Part shown: positions 48,916 through 59,829 of the stretch, in pieces | Numbering within the stretch: the first letter of the stretch is position 1 | How the letters are laid out: every line of letters starts with the position of its first letter | Assembly (NCBI GenBank): GCA_022592435.1 | Contig: JABYQS010000102.1 | Location: 1 to 64,000, forward strand | Origin: Cerioporus squamosus | Lineage: Eukaryota; Basidiomycota; Agaricomycetes; Polyporales; Polyporaceae | Direction: 5' to 3' | DNA: 64,000 bases | Position numbers and translations under genes: made by a program | The notes under the pieces: model-generated | What the model was told of the DNA's origin: nothing | The model's input: the letters and a program-made list of their open reading frames with translations, nothing else | Database searches by the model: none

Positions 48916-51653
48916 ATGGCTAGTGAAAATGACACCCCCGGGCTGAACGGGAAGCACGCGGCACGCGCGCCTCCCCGTGAAGCGTCGCTCGACGAGTCTG
49001 AAGTCCCGGTCGCCTCGTTTGGAGGTGAGACCGCCCTGGCTGGCGCAATTGGCGACCCGCCCGATCTTGCAACGTTCTCGCAAACCCAGGAGTCGATTAT
49101 CTTGCCCCTGTCGCCGTCCCCGTCCCAGCTCCTTCTTGAGAATCGTGACGCCATTGTGGCGGACGACCTCCGCCGAAATGGCCGAGATGTGAGTTTTGCG
49201 GGTTGTGGACCTGCGGGTGCGGACACTAACGGAACTAGATTGAGCAGCTCCCACCGAGCTCTGGTCCGGGATCGTTCACGGAATCCCAAGAGGAACATCC
49301 TCCGTTGGCGCAGCAGCGCGTAAACTGGATGGATATTGACTTTGCGAACCTCCATCTCCCGCCGCCGCCATCGGTCACCTACCGGTCGACGTCCATGAGC
49401 ACAGCTTCTGTCCCTTCTATCCCCTCCCCGTCTCCGGCTGGCAGAAAGCCGAATGTGCAGCCCATGCAGCACCGCACCGAGCCATTTGGGGTCCAGGAAC
49501 AACCTCGCCCGACGTCCCCGGGCGTCTGGAGTGTTCACTCACTCCCGCAGAAGAGAGGCCGAGACCCATCGTCGCAAGCTGCTGGCTCTGGTAGGGAACG
49601 CCGCCGCCGTGTCAACCCTGCGGACATGCGGAACATCGGTGTTGGTACGAAGGAGAGGATGCGTCCATACCTAGGCAAGTTCAACGCCCTCCCGAATCCC
49701 TTCTCGATCCCACGCCCGCCCCCTGCTGAAGGACCCAGTGCGGAGTTCACGTTCTCGTCGCCAGCGCCATCGTCCTCCCGTCCTCAGCCTCTGGTGCGTT
49801 CCCCCAGGCTGCTCCCGCAGTCGCACGTGAACGACGCGGACTATGCCAGCCTGAACGTGACTGGGCCGGCTGCCGAGCTCCAGGAACCCGCGAGTGCCGG
49901 AGCGCCGGCGGCTAGCAACATGGTCGTAGACTATGCGCCGCAGCTGCAGCAGAACCAGCCGGAGACGCACTGTGAGTCCGGTCCTCTCGGGAACGTGGCT
50001 GGACAGCTTCAGGACAGCGACAGCAGGCCGTCCCTGGACCTTCCTTTGCAGGCTACTGGCCCAGAGGATCCGTTCGTGCTCCACTTCAACAACCCAACCC
50101 CGAGGCAGGCCCACGATTCGTTCGCTCGCCGACCGGTACAGCTTCCCTCGCGCGAGCCTCAGCGTCCCCCGATTGCTGGTCCGTACGTGGTGCGAAACGT
50201 CCAGCGGCAAGCCACGCCTGGTCCGAGTGGCGCTAGCAGCCGCCTCCCACCTTTTGCGGAACTAGAGAAGTCGGTCATGGACCGTCGGGACCCACCTGCA
50301 CGCCAACCGTTGGCGGATGTCACGCCGCGAGAAGAGACTGGACATGGCGTGCAGAACGCGAACCAGGAAAACGTGCCTCCTGCGCCAGTGCGCCCCCAAG
50401 GCATGCTACGTGGCGCGACGGCTGTGACTGATAGGTCGGTTGTTGGACTCTCGCGCGCGTCGCGCCCGGCGGCCTTCCAACTTGCGACGCCCAACCCGGA
50501 TGTCCCCCGCCCGCGCTCTGTTTTCGTCCCGCCGGCGGGTGTGTCACAGAACTACATGTACGGTCCTCCTGGGCACCCGATCGCTGCCATCTCGCCGCAA
50601 CTGGCTATGCAACCGGAGATGAGGCCCCCGAGGGAGGGGTACCCGCGGGTCTGCTTCGACGATCACTATAGTCTTGCGATGGGCTCGGATGAGGAGTGGG
50701 TGAGGCGCATTGATGCAGTTGACGACAACCCGCTGGCGATCCGCATCCCGCTGGTGAACGGCCTCCCCCCGGACAGAACTATGCGCAGCATCATGGAGAG
50801 GCTGTACGACAGCATCAGGGAGGCGACAGGAGAGGAGGAGTTCTGGATTATCCCCCCGCGGCCGGCGCGTGCAGCCCCTCCCGGCGTCCACGCGATTATG
50901 TGGGTCATTCGCGGCCTCTCTGATAGAGCCGCGGACGACATGGTTGAGAGGCGCGTCATCTCTTCCCCCCTCATTACGTTCTTCATTTTCCCATTCACTG
51001 TGGAGCCCCGCGTTGTCCTGATTCTGAGTGGGTTCGCGTCGAACGTGGGCGGGCAAATCGAGGCTATGATTCGCGAAACATTCCACGGGCAGGACGTCCG
51101 CTCGATCCTCACGCAGCACGTTGTAGCGAGCCCGATGTTCGAGGAATACGACCCGAGCGACGCGGTGCGGTACCTCCTCGAAACGCTGGAAATCGACGTC
51201 TCGGTCATGGCCAACCGGACGATCAATGCACGAGTCTACATCAACTTTCCTGGCGTTGAGCCAACGACGTGGAGGTTCCTCAGAGCGGCGGTGGCAGCTG
51301 TCGCCTTTGAAGATGGATACAATGCCCCGGCGACCCCGACGACCTACCGGTGCGATGTGTGCAGTGGCAACGACCATCCGACGGAGATGTGCAGGTACCC
51401 TGCCTTGAGCGGGTGGCTGGGCCCAGTGCCGCAAGTAGAACGCTCGACCAGCCCTCCTCCGCTCCCTGGATCGGCGCTGATCTTCAGGCCGCGTGAGCAG
51501 AAGGAGACTAGGGGTGGTGCCCCTCGACGAGGAAAGGCGCGCCCCCCGTTCTTCCAACCAGGTGACGGACCCCCGTTCTCGAACGGTGCCGGCCGCGGTG
51601 GTGGACGCGGTGGTGCTGGGTCTGGCGGAAGCATGGGCCTCCGTGCGTTCTAG
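48916..51653 (+). CDS. LINE-B ORF1: Gag-like protein with zinc knuckle, intron-containing
   Basis: Exon 1 (48916-49188) begins MASENDTPGL. A 50-nt intron (49189-49238) has GTGAGT donor, CTAAC branch site and TAG acceptor. Exon 2 runs 49239-51653. The product is 895 residues: a long Pro/Ser-rich disordered region (about 1-530), then a folded part (PGVHAIMWVIRGLSDRAADD, VINARVYINF-like strands), a CX2CX4HX4C knuckle (CDVCSGNDHPTEMC) near residue 800, and a Gly/Arg-rich tail (GRGGGRGGAGSGGS). Without splicing, exon 1 runs out of frame and stops after 135 codons. Translation could alternatively begin at ATG 49329 without the intron, giving 774 residues. RNA binding is inferred from knuckle and RGG-like tail. 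Confidence 0.8.
49189..49238 (+). other. Spliceosomal intron inside LINE-B ORF1
   Basis: 50 nt, GTGAGT...CACTAACGGAACTAG. Phase 0 at both sides (GAT before, ATT after). Length and motifs match the host genes of this window. Confidence 0.7.
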
Positions 51654-52368
51654 GGCAGCCTTGATGATGTGTATGTTTGTCTCTCCGAGTACTTGTCTGC
51701 TTACTGGCTTGGCAGTCGCGTCGATCATCTTGAATGTGTTGTCCTGCTTGCGCATCCCCCTTGCTATCAGCTGTCATATGTCTCTTGCTGCCCTATGTTG
51801 GACCCTCCTCCCATCGCGGATGTGCATAGTGTACGACTGTGAACGATGCCGACGACGACGAGTGCTGATACGTGTTCATGATGTACTACTACGATGCCGC
51901 ACACTCGTGTGAGTGGAATGCGATGATATCTTCTTGATTGACATGCGACGTGACTGACTGGGCATTGTGAACTGACTGATTGCACCTCGAAACTAGCGAG
52001 CATCCCGTTGAGCCCCATATACTGGCCTATAGGCTGCAGGAAGGCAAAGCGGATGGCGGCTGCCTATTGAGGTGTGGCACACCGTGCGTATGCGAATACA
52101 TCTATCGCTGGGTAGATGTAGGTGCCAGCCGTGACGTCGGACTACGTCTGGAGCTGGGGGTATGGTCGTACCCCAGCTTGAGAATGCGACTGCGAATTAC
52201 CACAATGAAATACTACAAACTGCGGATATAAACATTGGCATCGGAACTCAGCGCCTCTCTGAGGCTGGAGACGGAGTGCGGCGCGGTGTAACCCCTCCGG
52301 CCGATGATAGCCTCGGAGCTGACGGGCACCAGGCACGGTTACCTCGGAATCTGAACCAGAGGGGGAGA

Positions 52369-52491
52369 ATGAATAATGAACCTTCGATGGGACGGAGAAA
52401 GAGGCGGTCTAAAGGCAGAATCGTAGTAGCGTCGGTGAACATGAGAGGCTTCAGGATGCATGGGGAGTCTGTGATAAACGAGAATGGATGA
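52369..52491 (+). pseudogene. Start of LINE-B endonuclease in a separate frame
   Basis: From ATG 52369 the frame reads MNNEPSMGRRKRRSKG then RIVVASVNMRGFRMHGESV, which is the first strand of an APE-like endonuclease with its conserved Asn. It stops at TGA 52489-52491. The rest of the endonuclease continues in the other frame from 52488 (WMRVNQLIRD), which a single missing nucleotide near 52483-52487 would explain. The overlap ATGA between this stop and the ORF2 ATG would also allow reinitiation. The frame is open upstream to ATG 52162. Confidence 0.6.
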
Positions 52492-55400
52492 GAGTTAACC
52501 AACTGATCCGTGACCGTAAGATAGCGGTACTATGCCTCCAGGAAACGCACCTGACCCTGGAGCGAATTGAGAGCCTTAATGTGATCTTCGGGGCGACAAT
52601 GAAAGTCCTCGGATGTGTTGATACCGACAACGAGTCTGGCGCAAGGGGCATAGCGTTTGCGATTAACCGTCGCGTTATAGCTGAGGAAGACTTGACAATA
52701 GCTGAACTGATCCCCGGCCGTGCTGCTGCCCTGACGTTTCGTTGGACTGGTGATAGGCTGGCTAGGATCCTGAATGTATACGCACCTAATAATGCTGCGG
52801 ATAATGCTGCTTTCTGGAGTAGAATTGAAGTCGACATTAGGGGCGGGAGGATAAGGCGCCCGGACATGATGGTCGGGGACTTCAATATGGTGGAGGATAG
52901 CATTGACAGACTCCCACCGAGGAGCGATCAGCATGCACAACTGGAGACGCTGGGAAGGCTGATTGCGCATCTGGGTCTTAATGATGGGTGGCGCGTTAAC
53001 AACCCTGTTGAGCGTACGTACACGTTCATGCAGGTTGCAACTGGTAGCCAGTCAAGAATTGACCGTATCTACGTCTCGGATGAGCTTATGAGTAAGGCGG
53101 AAGACTGGGAAACCTATGGTCCGGGATTCCCGACGGATCATCGTGTGGTTGCGGTGTCGTTGGCCAACTATAAGGCCCCTGGTATGGGAAAAGGAAGATG
53201 GGCGCTGCCGGCGGCGTTACTGAATGATAATGAATTCGTGCGTACCATGCGAAACCTTGGAACTAAGCTGCAGGAGGACCTGGCGGCTATGGGTGAGCGA
53301 TCAGCGGAGCGGAACCCGCAGGTGCTGTATTGCGACTTCAAGAGAAGGCTTGGTGACGCGGCGAGGAAAAGAGCTAAGGTCTTGATGCCGAAGATCGACC
53401 GAAGGATTGAGGCCCTTGAGCAGGACATCAAAGGGAGACTGACAGAGGAGGACCCGGACGTTGCGAGTATAGCGATCCTCCAGGAGAGGCTGACTAAGTT
53501 AGAGATTAAGCGGTTTGATAGGAAACGACGGGCTGTGGCGACCAAGGACTGGTTGCATGGCGAGGCGATGACGAGATATTGGACGCGCCTGAATGCTCCG
53601 CAGCTGCCGTCCACTGTCATAAATGAACTAAGAGTAAGCACTGATGAAGATGGACGTAGAACGTACACGAATGCGTCTGCCAAGATGGCGAATGTGGCGA
53701 GAGACCACTATGATGGACTCCAAACGGATATCGAGATTGATGGGAACGAGAAAAGGGCGGCGATTGCGGCTGCACTTGACCCGCTGGATGCTAAACTCAC
53801 TACGCGGCAGAAGGGTGAGCTTGCGAGACAAATGAAGAAGGACGAGGTGAGAAACGCGATACGAGAATCGCCACTGGGGAAAGCCCCTGGCCTCGATGGC
53901 ATCCCCGCGGAGGTCTGGAAGGCCTATCTAAAGTGGGAATTGGCGGATGAGGAGCGGGAAAAGGATGGCGTGAAGATATCGTCTATCCTTGTGAGGGTCT
54001 TTAACGATATTGAGTCGCATGGTGTAGTTCCGGTAACGCGCTTTGCGGATGGCTGGATATGCCCGATATACAAGCTGAAAAAGGACCAACGCGAGATTGT
54101 CAACTATCGCCCGATAACACTGTTAAACGCTGACTATAAATTAATGACAAGAGTCATGGCAATGAGGCTCGCTAGTGTCGCGGATGACCTGGTACGACAG
54201 GACCAGGCGGCTTTTGTGCCCGGGAGAAGCATCTTCAACCATATTAAGCTGTCGAGACTTGTGATTGAATATGCGGAGGCCCTAGAGGTCAATGGAGCAA
54301 TTGTCGCTTTAGATCAGGAGAAGGCATATGATATGATCGATCACACATACCTGTGGGAGGTCCTGCGGAAGTTTAATTTCCCTGAGTGCTTTATACGAAC
54401 GGTACAGCACCTGTATGAACAGGCGAATAGTTGTGTTATGGTGAACGGGACCAAGAGTGACTTCTACAAGATAATTAGAGGTGTGCGGCAGGGTGACCCT
54501 ATGTCCTGCTTACTTTTCATCCTTGCCATTGAACCGCTGGCAGCAGCGCTAAGGAAGTCAGGGCTCCGTGGTATCAATGTGCAGGGCGATGTCGAAAGAT
54601 TGGTTGCGGCGCTGTTTGCGGACGATACCACAGTTTACTTGAGCGAGCATGATAGCTTCGTGGACTTGAAGAGCATCCTGGACAAATGGTGTAATGCGGC
54701 CCGAGCGCGGTTTAATGTTGAGAAAACAGAGATCATACCGTTGGGGACCCAAGGCTTCCGGGAAACCCTTGCGTGCGGTGTGTCAACGTCGGCCCTTGGC
54801 CAGACGATCCCGAGAGGACTTAGAATTGTTAAAGACGGCGAACTGGTTAGATCGCTCGGGGCGTGGATAGGGAACTGTACAGAAGATGACGCACCATGGA
54901 TGACGATGATGCGAAAGATTGAGAAGAACCTGGAGTTCTGGACGCGGAGAAAGCCTACGTTGTATGGTAGGAAACTAATAGTCGGCATGGAAATGGGTGG
55001 TCGGTCCCAATTCCTGGCGCGAGCCCAACCGATGTCGGAGAGGGTGGAGCAAAAGCTGGTCAAGATGGTTGGTGTCTTCATGGCTAATGGGGCCAAGAAA
55101 ACGAGGATTGGCCGGGAAACACTATACCTTCCTGTGAGTAAGGGTGGGCTGAACCTCCTCGATGTGAAGGCGAGGAACGAGGCACTGGATATACTGCATT
55201 TGAAGGAGTACATGACAATGAATGAGTCGAGACCGCGCTGGACAATTGTAGCGGATGCGATCTTTGCGGAGGCAACGGCGGCGTCGTCGCGTAACGTTGA
55301 TAACCTGGCGAAAGTCAATGCCTTTCTCCAGTCATGGAAAACGAGTACGCACCAGACAGCAGGATTAGGTCGCGACCTGGCAAGGATCGTTAAGGTAGCG

Positions 55401-57242
55401 AAGAAGTATAGTGCGGCTTTGGTTCCGCTCAATGTAACGGAACGCTTCAAAGAGCAGCTGCCGATTTGGTATCACTTGGGCGAAACAGAGGGCCGGAGCC
55501 TTGCAAACACAGTGAGTGCAAAGTGCTTGCATGATCGTCATGATGTCATCACTGTGGGCGAGTGTCTCCGTGTTGCTCGTAGGATTGCTGACGGGGGAAA
55601 CCATGTCAGAAGAAGAACGTGCCAGTGTTCGGATTGCGAACGTGACAGAACTACGAGTGGGTGTGATGATCCCTCGAGATGTGCGGGAATGGCAGCCAAA
55701 CTCGTTGGAAAGCTGGGTGCGATGTGGAAGCCCTCGAGCCCGGGGATCGGGGATAACCTATCCTTGACCCCGCGACGTTTGAAGCAGAATGCAGATGCTA
55801 GAGAGAGAGAGGGTAGGATAACGATCGACCCATCGGTGAGATCAGACGCTCCGGTGTCCTCGGCCTTCAGAATCTTCTGTAGCAAGGTTGATTTGCCAAG
55901 GGACGCTCTCCCGGTGACGCGGCTGGATAGAGGAGCCCCTAGACCTGTGGAGATTGAGGTATGCACGGATGGGTCATGCATTGAAAACGGAACGGCGGCT
56001 GCTGTGGCGGCTTACGGTGTATGGTTTGGCAACGACGACCCGCGAAACGTGGCGGGGAGACTACCTGGTGACTTGCAGTCCAATCAAGCGGCTGAGGTCT
56101 TTGCGGTTGAAGAAGCGGTGCGATGTGTGGACGCTCGAGCACCGCTACATGTAGTGTCGGACTCGAAGTTTGCAGTCCAGGGACTTGCGGTCCACTACCC
56201 GGTCTGGGAAGGCAAGGGGTGGATCGATGTTAAGTGTGCCGAACTATTCCAACGTGCTATGGCACGCATCAGGGCGAGATCGGCGCCGACGACGGTACGG
56301 TGGGTGAAGGGCCATGCAGGACATGTGGGAAATGAAGGTGCAGATGAACTGGCAACTGTGGGCATCCAGATGCCGGACAGACAACTGGTAGAGCTCCCGC
56401 CGGAAGTCAGAAGGTACCTCCCCACGGGTATGAGGTTGGATGTCGTCACCCAAAGTCTGGCATACAGAGCTATACGGCGTACAAATGCGTGCGACCAAAG
56501 GCAGTCAACGAGGATAATGATAGGGAGAGTGCAGGCGGCGCTCCAACTAGACTACAATGTCAATGTTACGGAGGAGCGGATCTGGCTGAAAATCAGGGAC
56601 CCAGACCTTGCAAGAAACATAAGAGAGTACCTATGGAAACTAGCCCATGACGCGTACAAAGTAGGCAGATACTGGAGGAATATCAGTGGATTTGAGCAGC
56701 GAGAGATGTGTGAAGTGTGTGGCGTCGAGGACTCGATGGACCATATCCTGTTCGAGTGCACTGCGCCGGGACAGGCGATTATCTGGGACCTCGTACGATC
56801 TGCCATGGGCATAGTTGTGAATGTGCCATTGCAATTGTCAATCGGGGCGGTTATAGGTGCCCCGAACATCGAGCTTAAAGGAGAGAACGGGAAGCTCATG
56901 CGAGGCCCCTCAAGACTCGCTAAGCTACTGATAACTGAAGCGGCGCACCTTGTGTGGAAGCTCAGATGCGAGAGAGTGATCCAATGGGAAGGGTCGAACA
57001 GAGTGCATGTAGGGGAAGAGATTAGGGGAAGACTGTGGGCAGCCGTCAACAGACGAATGCAGATGGACGTCAGCTTGGTGTTCTCAAGAGCTCGTGGCAA
57101 AAAGCCGAAAGCAAAGCTAATCACTGACACGTGGAGACGCGTCCTCAGAGATGCGGATGCCCTGCCGGAGGAGTGGACGAAGGTCCCGGGGGTTTTAGTG
57201 GGTATGTTGGGCTGTAATAACCGTCTTGTTGGGGTCGGGTAG
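52488..57242 (+). CDS. LINE-B ORF2: endonuclease, reverse transcriptase, RNase H
   Basis: 1,584 residues from ATG 52488; the natural protein probably begins earlier, with the endonuclease strand at 52369-52487 in another frame. Endonuclease motifs are AVLCLQETHLT, MVGDFNMVED, SRIDRIYVSDEL and PTDHRVVAV (about 10-225). Reverse transcriptase motifs are KAPGLDGIPAEVW, NYRPITLLNADYKLMTRV, VALDQEKAYDMIDH, GVRQGDPMSCLLF and the catalytic FADDTTVYL near 710. A Cys-rich linker (CQCSDCERD...CDDPSRC) lies near 1045-1065. RNase H begins VCTDGSCIENG near 1160 and includes VRWVKGHAGHVGNEGADELA near 1270-1290. A CCHC finger (CEVCGVEDSMDHILFEC) lies near 1408. No internal stop is present, so apart from the 5' frame change the copy looks intact. 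Confidence 0.93.
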   Translation: MRVNQLIRDRKIAVLCLQETHLTLERIESLNVIFGATMKVLGCVDTDNESGARGIAFAINRRVIAEEDLTIAELIPGRAAALTFRWTGDRLARILNVYAPNNAADNAAFWSRIEVDIRGGRIRRPDMMVGDFNMVEDSIDRLPPRSDQHAQLETLGRLIAHLGLNDGWRVNNPVERTYTFMQVATGSQSRIDRIYVSDELMSKAEDWETYGPGFPTDHRVVAVSLANYKAPGMGKGRWALPAALLNDNEFVRTMRNLGTKLQEDLAAMGERSAERNPQVLYCDFKRRLGDAARKRAKVLMPKIDRRIEALEQDIKGRLTEEDPDVASIAILQERLTKLEIKRFDRKRRAVATKDWLHGEAMTRYWTRLNAPQLPSTVINELRVSTDEDGRRTYTNASAKMANVARDHYDGLQTDIEIDGNEKRAAIAAALDPLDAKLTTRQKGELARQMKKDEVRNAIRESPLGKAPGLDGIPAEVWKAYLKWELADEEREKDGVKISSILVRVFNDIESHGVVPVTRFADGWICPIYKLKKDQREIVNYRPITLLNADYKLMTRVMAMRLASVADDLVRQDQAAFVPGRSIFNHIKLSRLVIEYAEALEVNGAIVALDQEKAYDMIDHTYLWEVLRKFNFPECFIRTVQHLYEQANSCVMVNGTKSDFYKIIRGVRQGDPMSCLLFILAIEPLAAALRKSGLRGINVQGDVERLVAALFADDTTVYLSEHDSFVDLKSILDKWCNAARARFNVEKTEIIPLGTQGFRETLACGVSTSALGQTIPRGLRIVKDGELVRSLGAWIGNCTEDDAPWMTMMRKIEKNLEFWTRRKPTLYGRKLIVGMEMGGRSQFLARAQPMSERVEQKLVKMVGVFMANGAKKTRIGRETLYLPVSKGGLNLLDVKARNEALDILHLKEYMTMNESRPRWTIVADAIFAEATAASSRNVDNLAKVNAFLQSWKTSTHQTAGLGRDLARIVKVAKKYSAALVPLNVTERFKEQLPIWYHLGETEGRSLANTVSAKCLHDRHDVITVGECLRVARRIADGGNHVRRRTCQCSDCERDRTTSGCDDPSRCAGMAAKLVGKLGAMWKPSSPGIGDNLSLTPRRLKQNADAREREGRITIDPSVRSDAPVSSAFRIFCSKVDLPRDALPVTRLDRGAPRPVEIEVCTDGSCIENGTAAAVAAYGVWFGNDDPRNVAGRLPGDLQSNQAAEVFAVEEAVRCVDARAPLHVVSDSKFAVQGLAVHYPVWEGKGWIDVKCAELFQRAMARIRARSAPTTVRWVKGHAGHVGNEGADELATVGIQMPDRQLVELPPEVRRYLPTGMRLDVVTQSLAYRAIRRTNACDQRQSTRIMIGRVQAALQLDYNVNVTEERIWLKIRDPDLARNIREYLWKLAHDAYKVGRYWRNISGFEQREMCEVCGVEDSMDHILFECTAPGQAIIWDLVRSAMGIVVNVPLQLSIGAVIGAPNIELKGENGKLMRGPSRLAKLLITEAAHLVWKLRCERVIQWEGSNRVHVGEEIRGRLWAAVNRRMQMDVSLVFSRARGKKPKAKLITDTWRRVLRDADALPEEWTKVPGVLVGMLGCNNRLVGVG

Positions 57243-57386
57243 TAATCCGGCCGCCCTCCAGTCCCACACTGTAGTCCGTTGGCTGCGTGCGTTAAGCATT
57301 TCCCCCGGATGGTGCGGAGGTGGTGACACCTTGATTACCTGCGAAGCCTGGTTGGGAGACCGTGTGTCTTACCACAGGTATGCACC

Positions 57387-57402
57387 AAAAAAAAAAAAAA
57401 AA
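57387..57402 (+). other. Poly(A) tail of LINE-B
   Basis: Sixteen A residues followed directly by the target duplication. They mark the 3' end of the reverse-transcribed RNA. Confidence 0.95.
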
Positions 57403-57416
57403 GAGTGAAGCCGTCG
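57403..57416. repeat. Target-site duplication of LINE-B, 3' side
   Basis: GAGTGAAGCCGTCG, identical to 46721-46734. Confidence 0.92.
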
Positions 57417-59820
57417 TCCAAGCTCGAACAGAATCGCCAGAAACGGTGGGCGCGGTTCGAGAACAGACTACATACGCACCCGGGCCCCCGTTGCCGCGAA
57501 CAGAATTCGAAGGCAAAAGCCAATTCGCGCGGTCCTGCCTTTTCTGGGGCTCGTTTGCAGGCTCTCGAGATGGTGGCGCGGACGCTGCCGTTCCTCCTTC
57601 CAGTCCTCGACGAAGGCGTCGCGGTCGTTGAATGCGCACTCGAGAGAGCAGCGAGTGCGTGCGGGGCATCGAGAGCGAGTGAACAGCTCTGCAGACACGC
57701 TCCCGACCAGCATCTGCGCAACGCTGGGACTCTCCGCTCGACGTTCACGGCGTCGACTCCTTCCCTGCGCATTAATCCCTAAGCTTCCTCTGCGCGTCGC
57801 AGACACTCTCACCCTGCACTGCGCAGCATCCCTCCGGCATTCAGCCGCACGACGTCGTCTCGCGCCCAAGCAGCTGAGTGCGTTCTGCACGCCCTCACTG
57901 CACTACCGGGTCCCTCCCCATGCTCTCCGCCTATCCAGTACAAGGTTGTCGTCTATCGAAACCAGTTCAAGGTACAGCGCCAGGCGTCGTACTACGCCGC
58001 CACAAGTCGACGTCGTCGCTCCGGGGACGCTCTCGGCCTCAAGTCTGTCACTGCACCCGCCCGTACGCGACAGTGTTCGATGGTAGGCAAGTAACAGATA
58101 CATTCAAGTGTGGTACGGACACATAACAGCCACGCTAATACTCCTTTACTCACAAGCCCGGCCGTCCACGTCCGGTGCGGCGGTGGCAGGCTCCTCCTGG
58201 ACGCCGCGCGTCCCAGCATACATCTAGGACACACGCGTACACCCCCTACTGTCGATCGCACATCCCCATCCCCGATCCGGCCATGTCGCACGCCCTTCCA
58301 TCCCTTGTAAGTCCGGGTCTTGTTACGAGTTCTAGCCTCCCAGTCCCTGCTCTGGTCCAGAACGACGGACTATCCGTCCACGGCACACAGATAAGTACCA
58401 TCATAACTGTCTAGGATAACGACTCGCGACTGACCAGCCCCTGCCACTGCGCGTACACAGAACAACCGTGCTACAATTGCTACAAGCAGTCCGGCACGGG
58501 TTCGCATACGCTCTGCTCAGCGTACACAACCTGCGCACTCAGCAACACAACGAGACAGTCAGTCGACGCACCCGTTGCTGGTCACTGCCCGGCTGCCTGC
58601 CGCAGTAGAGCCGCCGAGACCGCCTTGCGAATGTGGAAGTGTGCAGTATGTACCTGTTCAGGAGAACGAACGAGCGCGGTCATGGTAAGCGTACGCGCAC
58701 AGGATCCGGATATCAACAGCATACTGACCTGGCAGTACCAGGAGCCAGTCGGATTGCAACGCGAAGGCGTCCGGTCCGTCGTGTCCGCGAGGACATCATC
58801 GACGGCGTGAACGGCGACGCGGCGCAGCGTCGAGCGCGAAGTGGACGATGCTGGAGTCGACGGGTGCAGCGACGGTAGGGCGAAGGGATACAGAGTGGGC
58901 GAGGCCGGCGGATCGAGCACAGGCGAGGAGAGGAGAGGAGGATGGGGAGATGGAGACCGACACCGCGTCCGAGCTGGTACTAATACACGTTTGGCGCAGG
59001 ACAAACACACCACGCACGGAGCCACCGCACACTCCGTGTTCGGTCCTGCGAAGGTAAGCATCCGTATGCGATAGGTACACACCGCTTCGTGGGGTCCTGA
59101 CGCTGTCACCGTCGCGGTGCTTAGCGGCGACACCCGCGTACCCTCTTCGGAGAGACGCGTGAGTGCCAGTGCTACTAACCGTCGTGCCATTGCAAGCCCA
59201 CTGCGACGCCCGCGTCATCCCAGATCGCCGTTGCGACACTGTGCACCCCCGTCCACCGGGCCGCCTGTACTTATCCCTTGGTGCGCCGCAGATACAATGC
59301 AATCTACTTGCACACAGACACGGCGATATCCCTCTACGCCAGCCCTCGCACCGTGTGTTCAAGTTACGTGCACCTCAAGCATGCGGAGATCCGACTCCGA
59401 CTGTCCGGCCAGCATGCGAGTCGATCTCGCCGGACCCGAACGACGGCTTGGATCGCGCCCTCTGCGCTCTGGATGTCGACCCTGAGATGCACGGTGACGG
59501 CCTGCTCGGACGGAGTGCATTCGCGTCAGTCTGCGTGGGAGGGAACGAAATGTAAGTATGGCTGGCTCTTCAGACGATGTTATGTTCGTGCAACGCTCAC
59601 GGAATCCCTCCATAACTTGATCGCTGCATGGCCCTGTCCGTCCAGCTGCTAGGACTTCAGCTGTGCCTGGACCGGTCGAGTCTCCGTGCGCACCCACGGC
59701 GAGGTTCGGCAGCAACAGGAGATGACGATACACGCGCTGCGGCACAGGCAGGATCCGGTATTCAGTGTCGAACCTGTCAGACACTCGAAGCACGGAACGG
59801 CTCGCTCGCAACGGCCGGCT
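57417..59820. other. Host flank with unresolved exon-like segments
   Basis: This is the continuation of the locus split by LINE-B. Plus-strand frames such as 57405-57782 and minus-strand frames such as 58582-59190 are open but lack motifs. Splice-like pairs occur (for example GTAAGC near 58686 with CAG near 58734), hinting at a multi-exon gene I cannot assemble. The last part begins to show similarity to the tandem array to the right. Confidence 0.3.
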
Positions 59821-59829
59821 AAGCAGTAG

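Larger units (their letters stand above)
46735..57402 (+). mobile_element. LINE-B, giant non-LTR retrotransposon (10.7 kb)
   Basis: A 10,668-bp element bordered by a perfect 14-bp duplication and ending in 16 A residues (57387-57402), the hallmarks of target-primed insertion. Contents: a 957-nt leader, ORF0 (47692-48261), a 654-nt spacer, ORF1 in two exons (48916-49188, 49239-51653), a 714-nt spacer, an endonuclease start (52369) leading with a frame change into ORF2 (52488-57242), and a short 3' UTR. Length and ORF number exceed usual fungal LINEs (about 3.5-7 kb, one or two ORFs). ORF2 has APE endonuclease, RT, Cys-rich linker, RNase H and CCHC, the order of RNase H-bearing LINEs common in Agaricomycetes. 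The exact clade is untested. Confidence 0.9.

Noticed and set aside
50544..51755. 403-codon minus-strand frame
   Set aside because: Antisense to LINE-B ORF1, which has a zinc knuckle and a supported exon structure.
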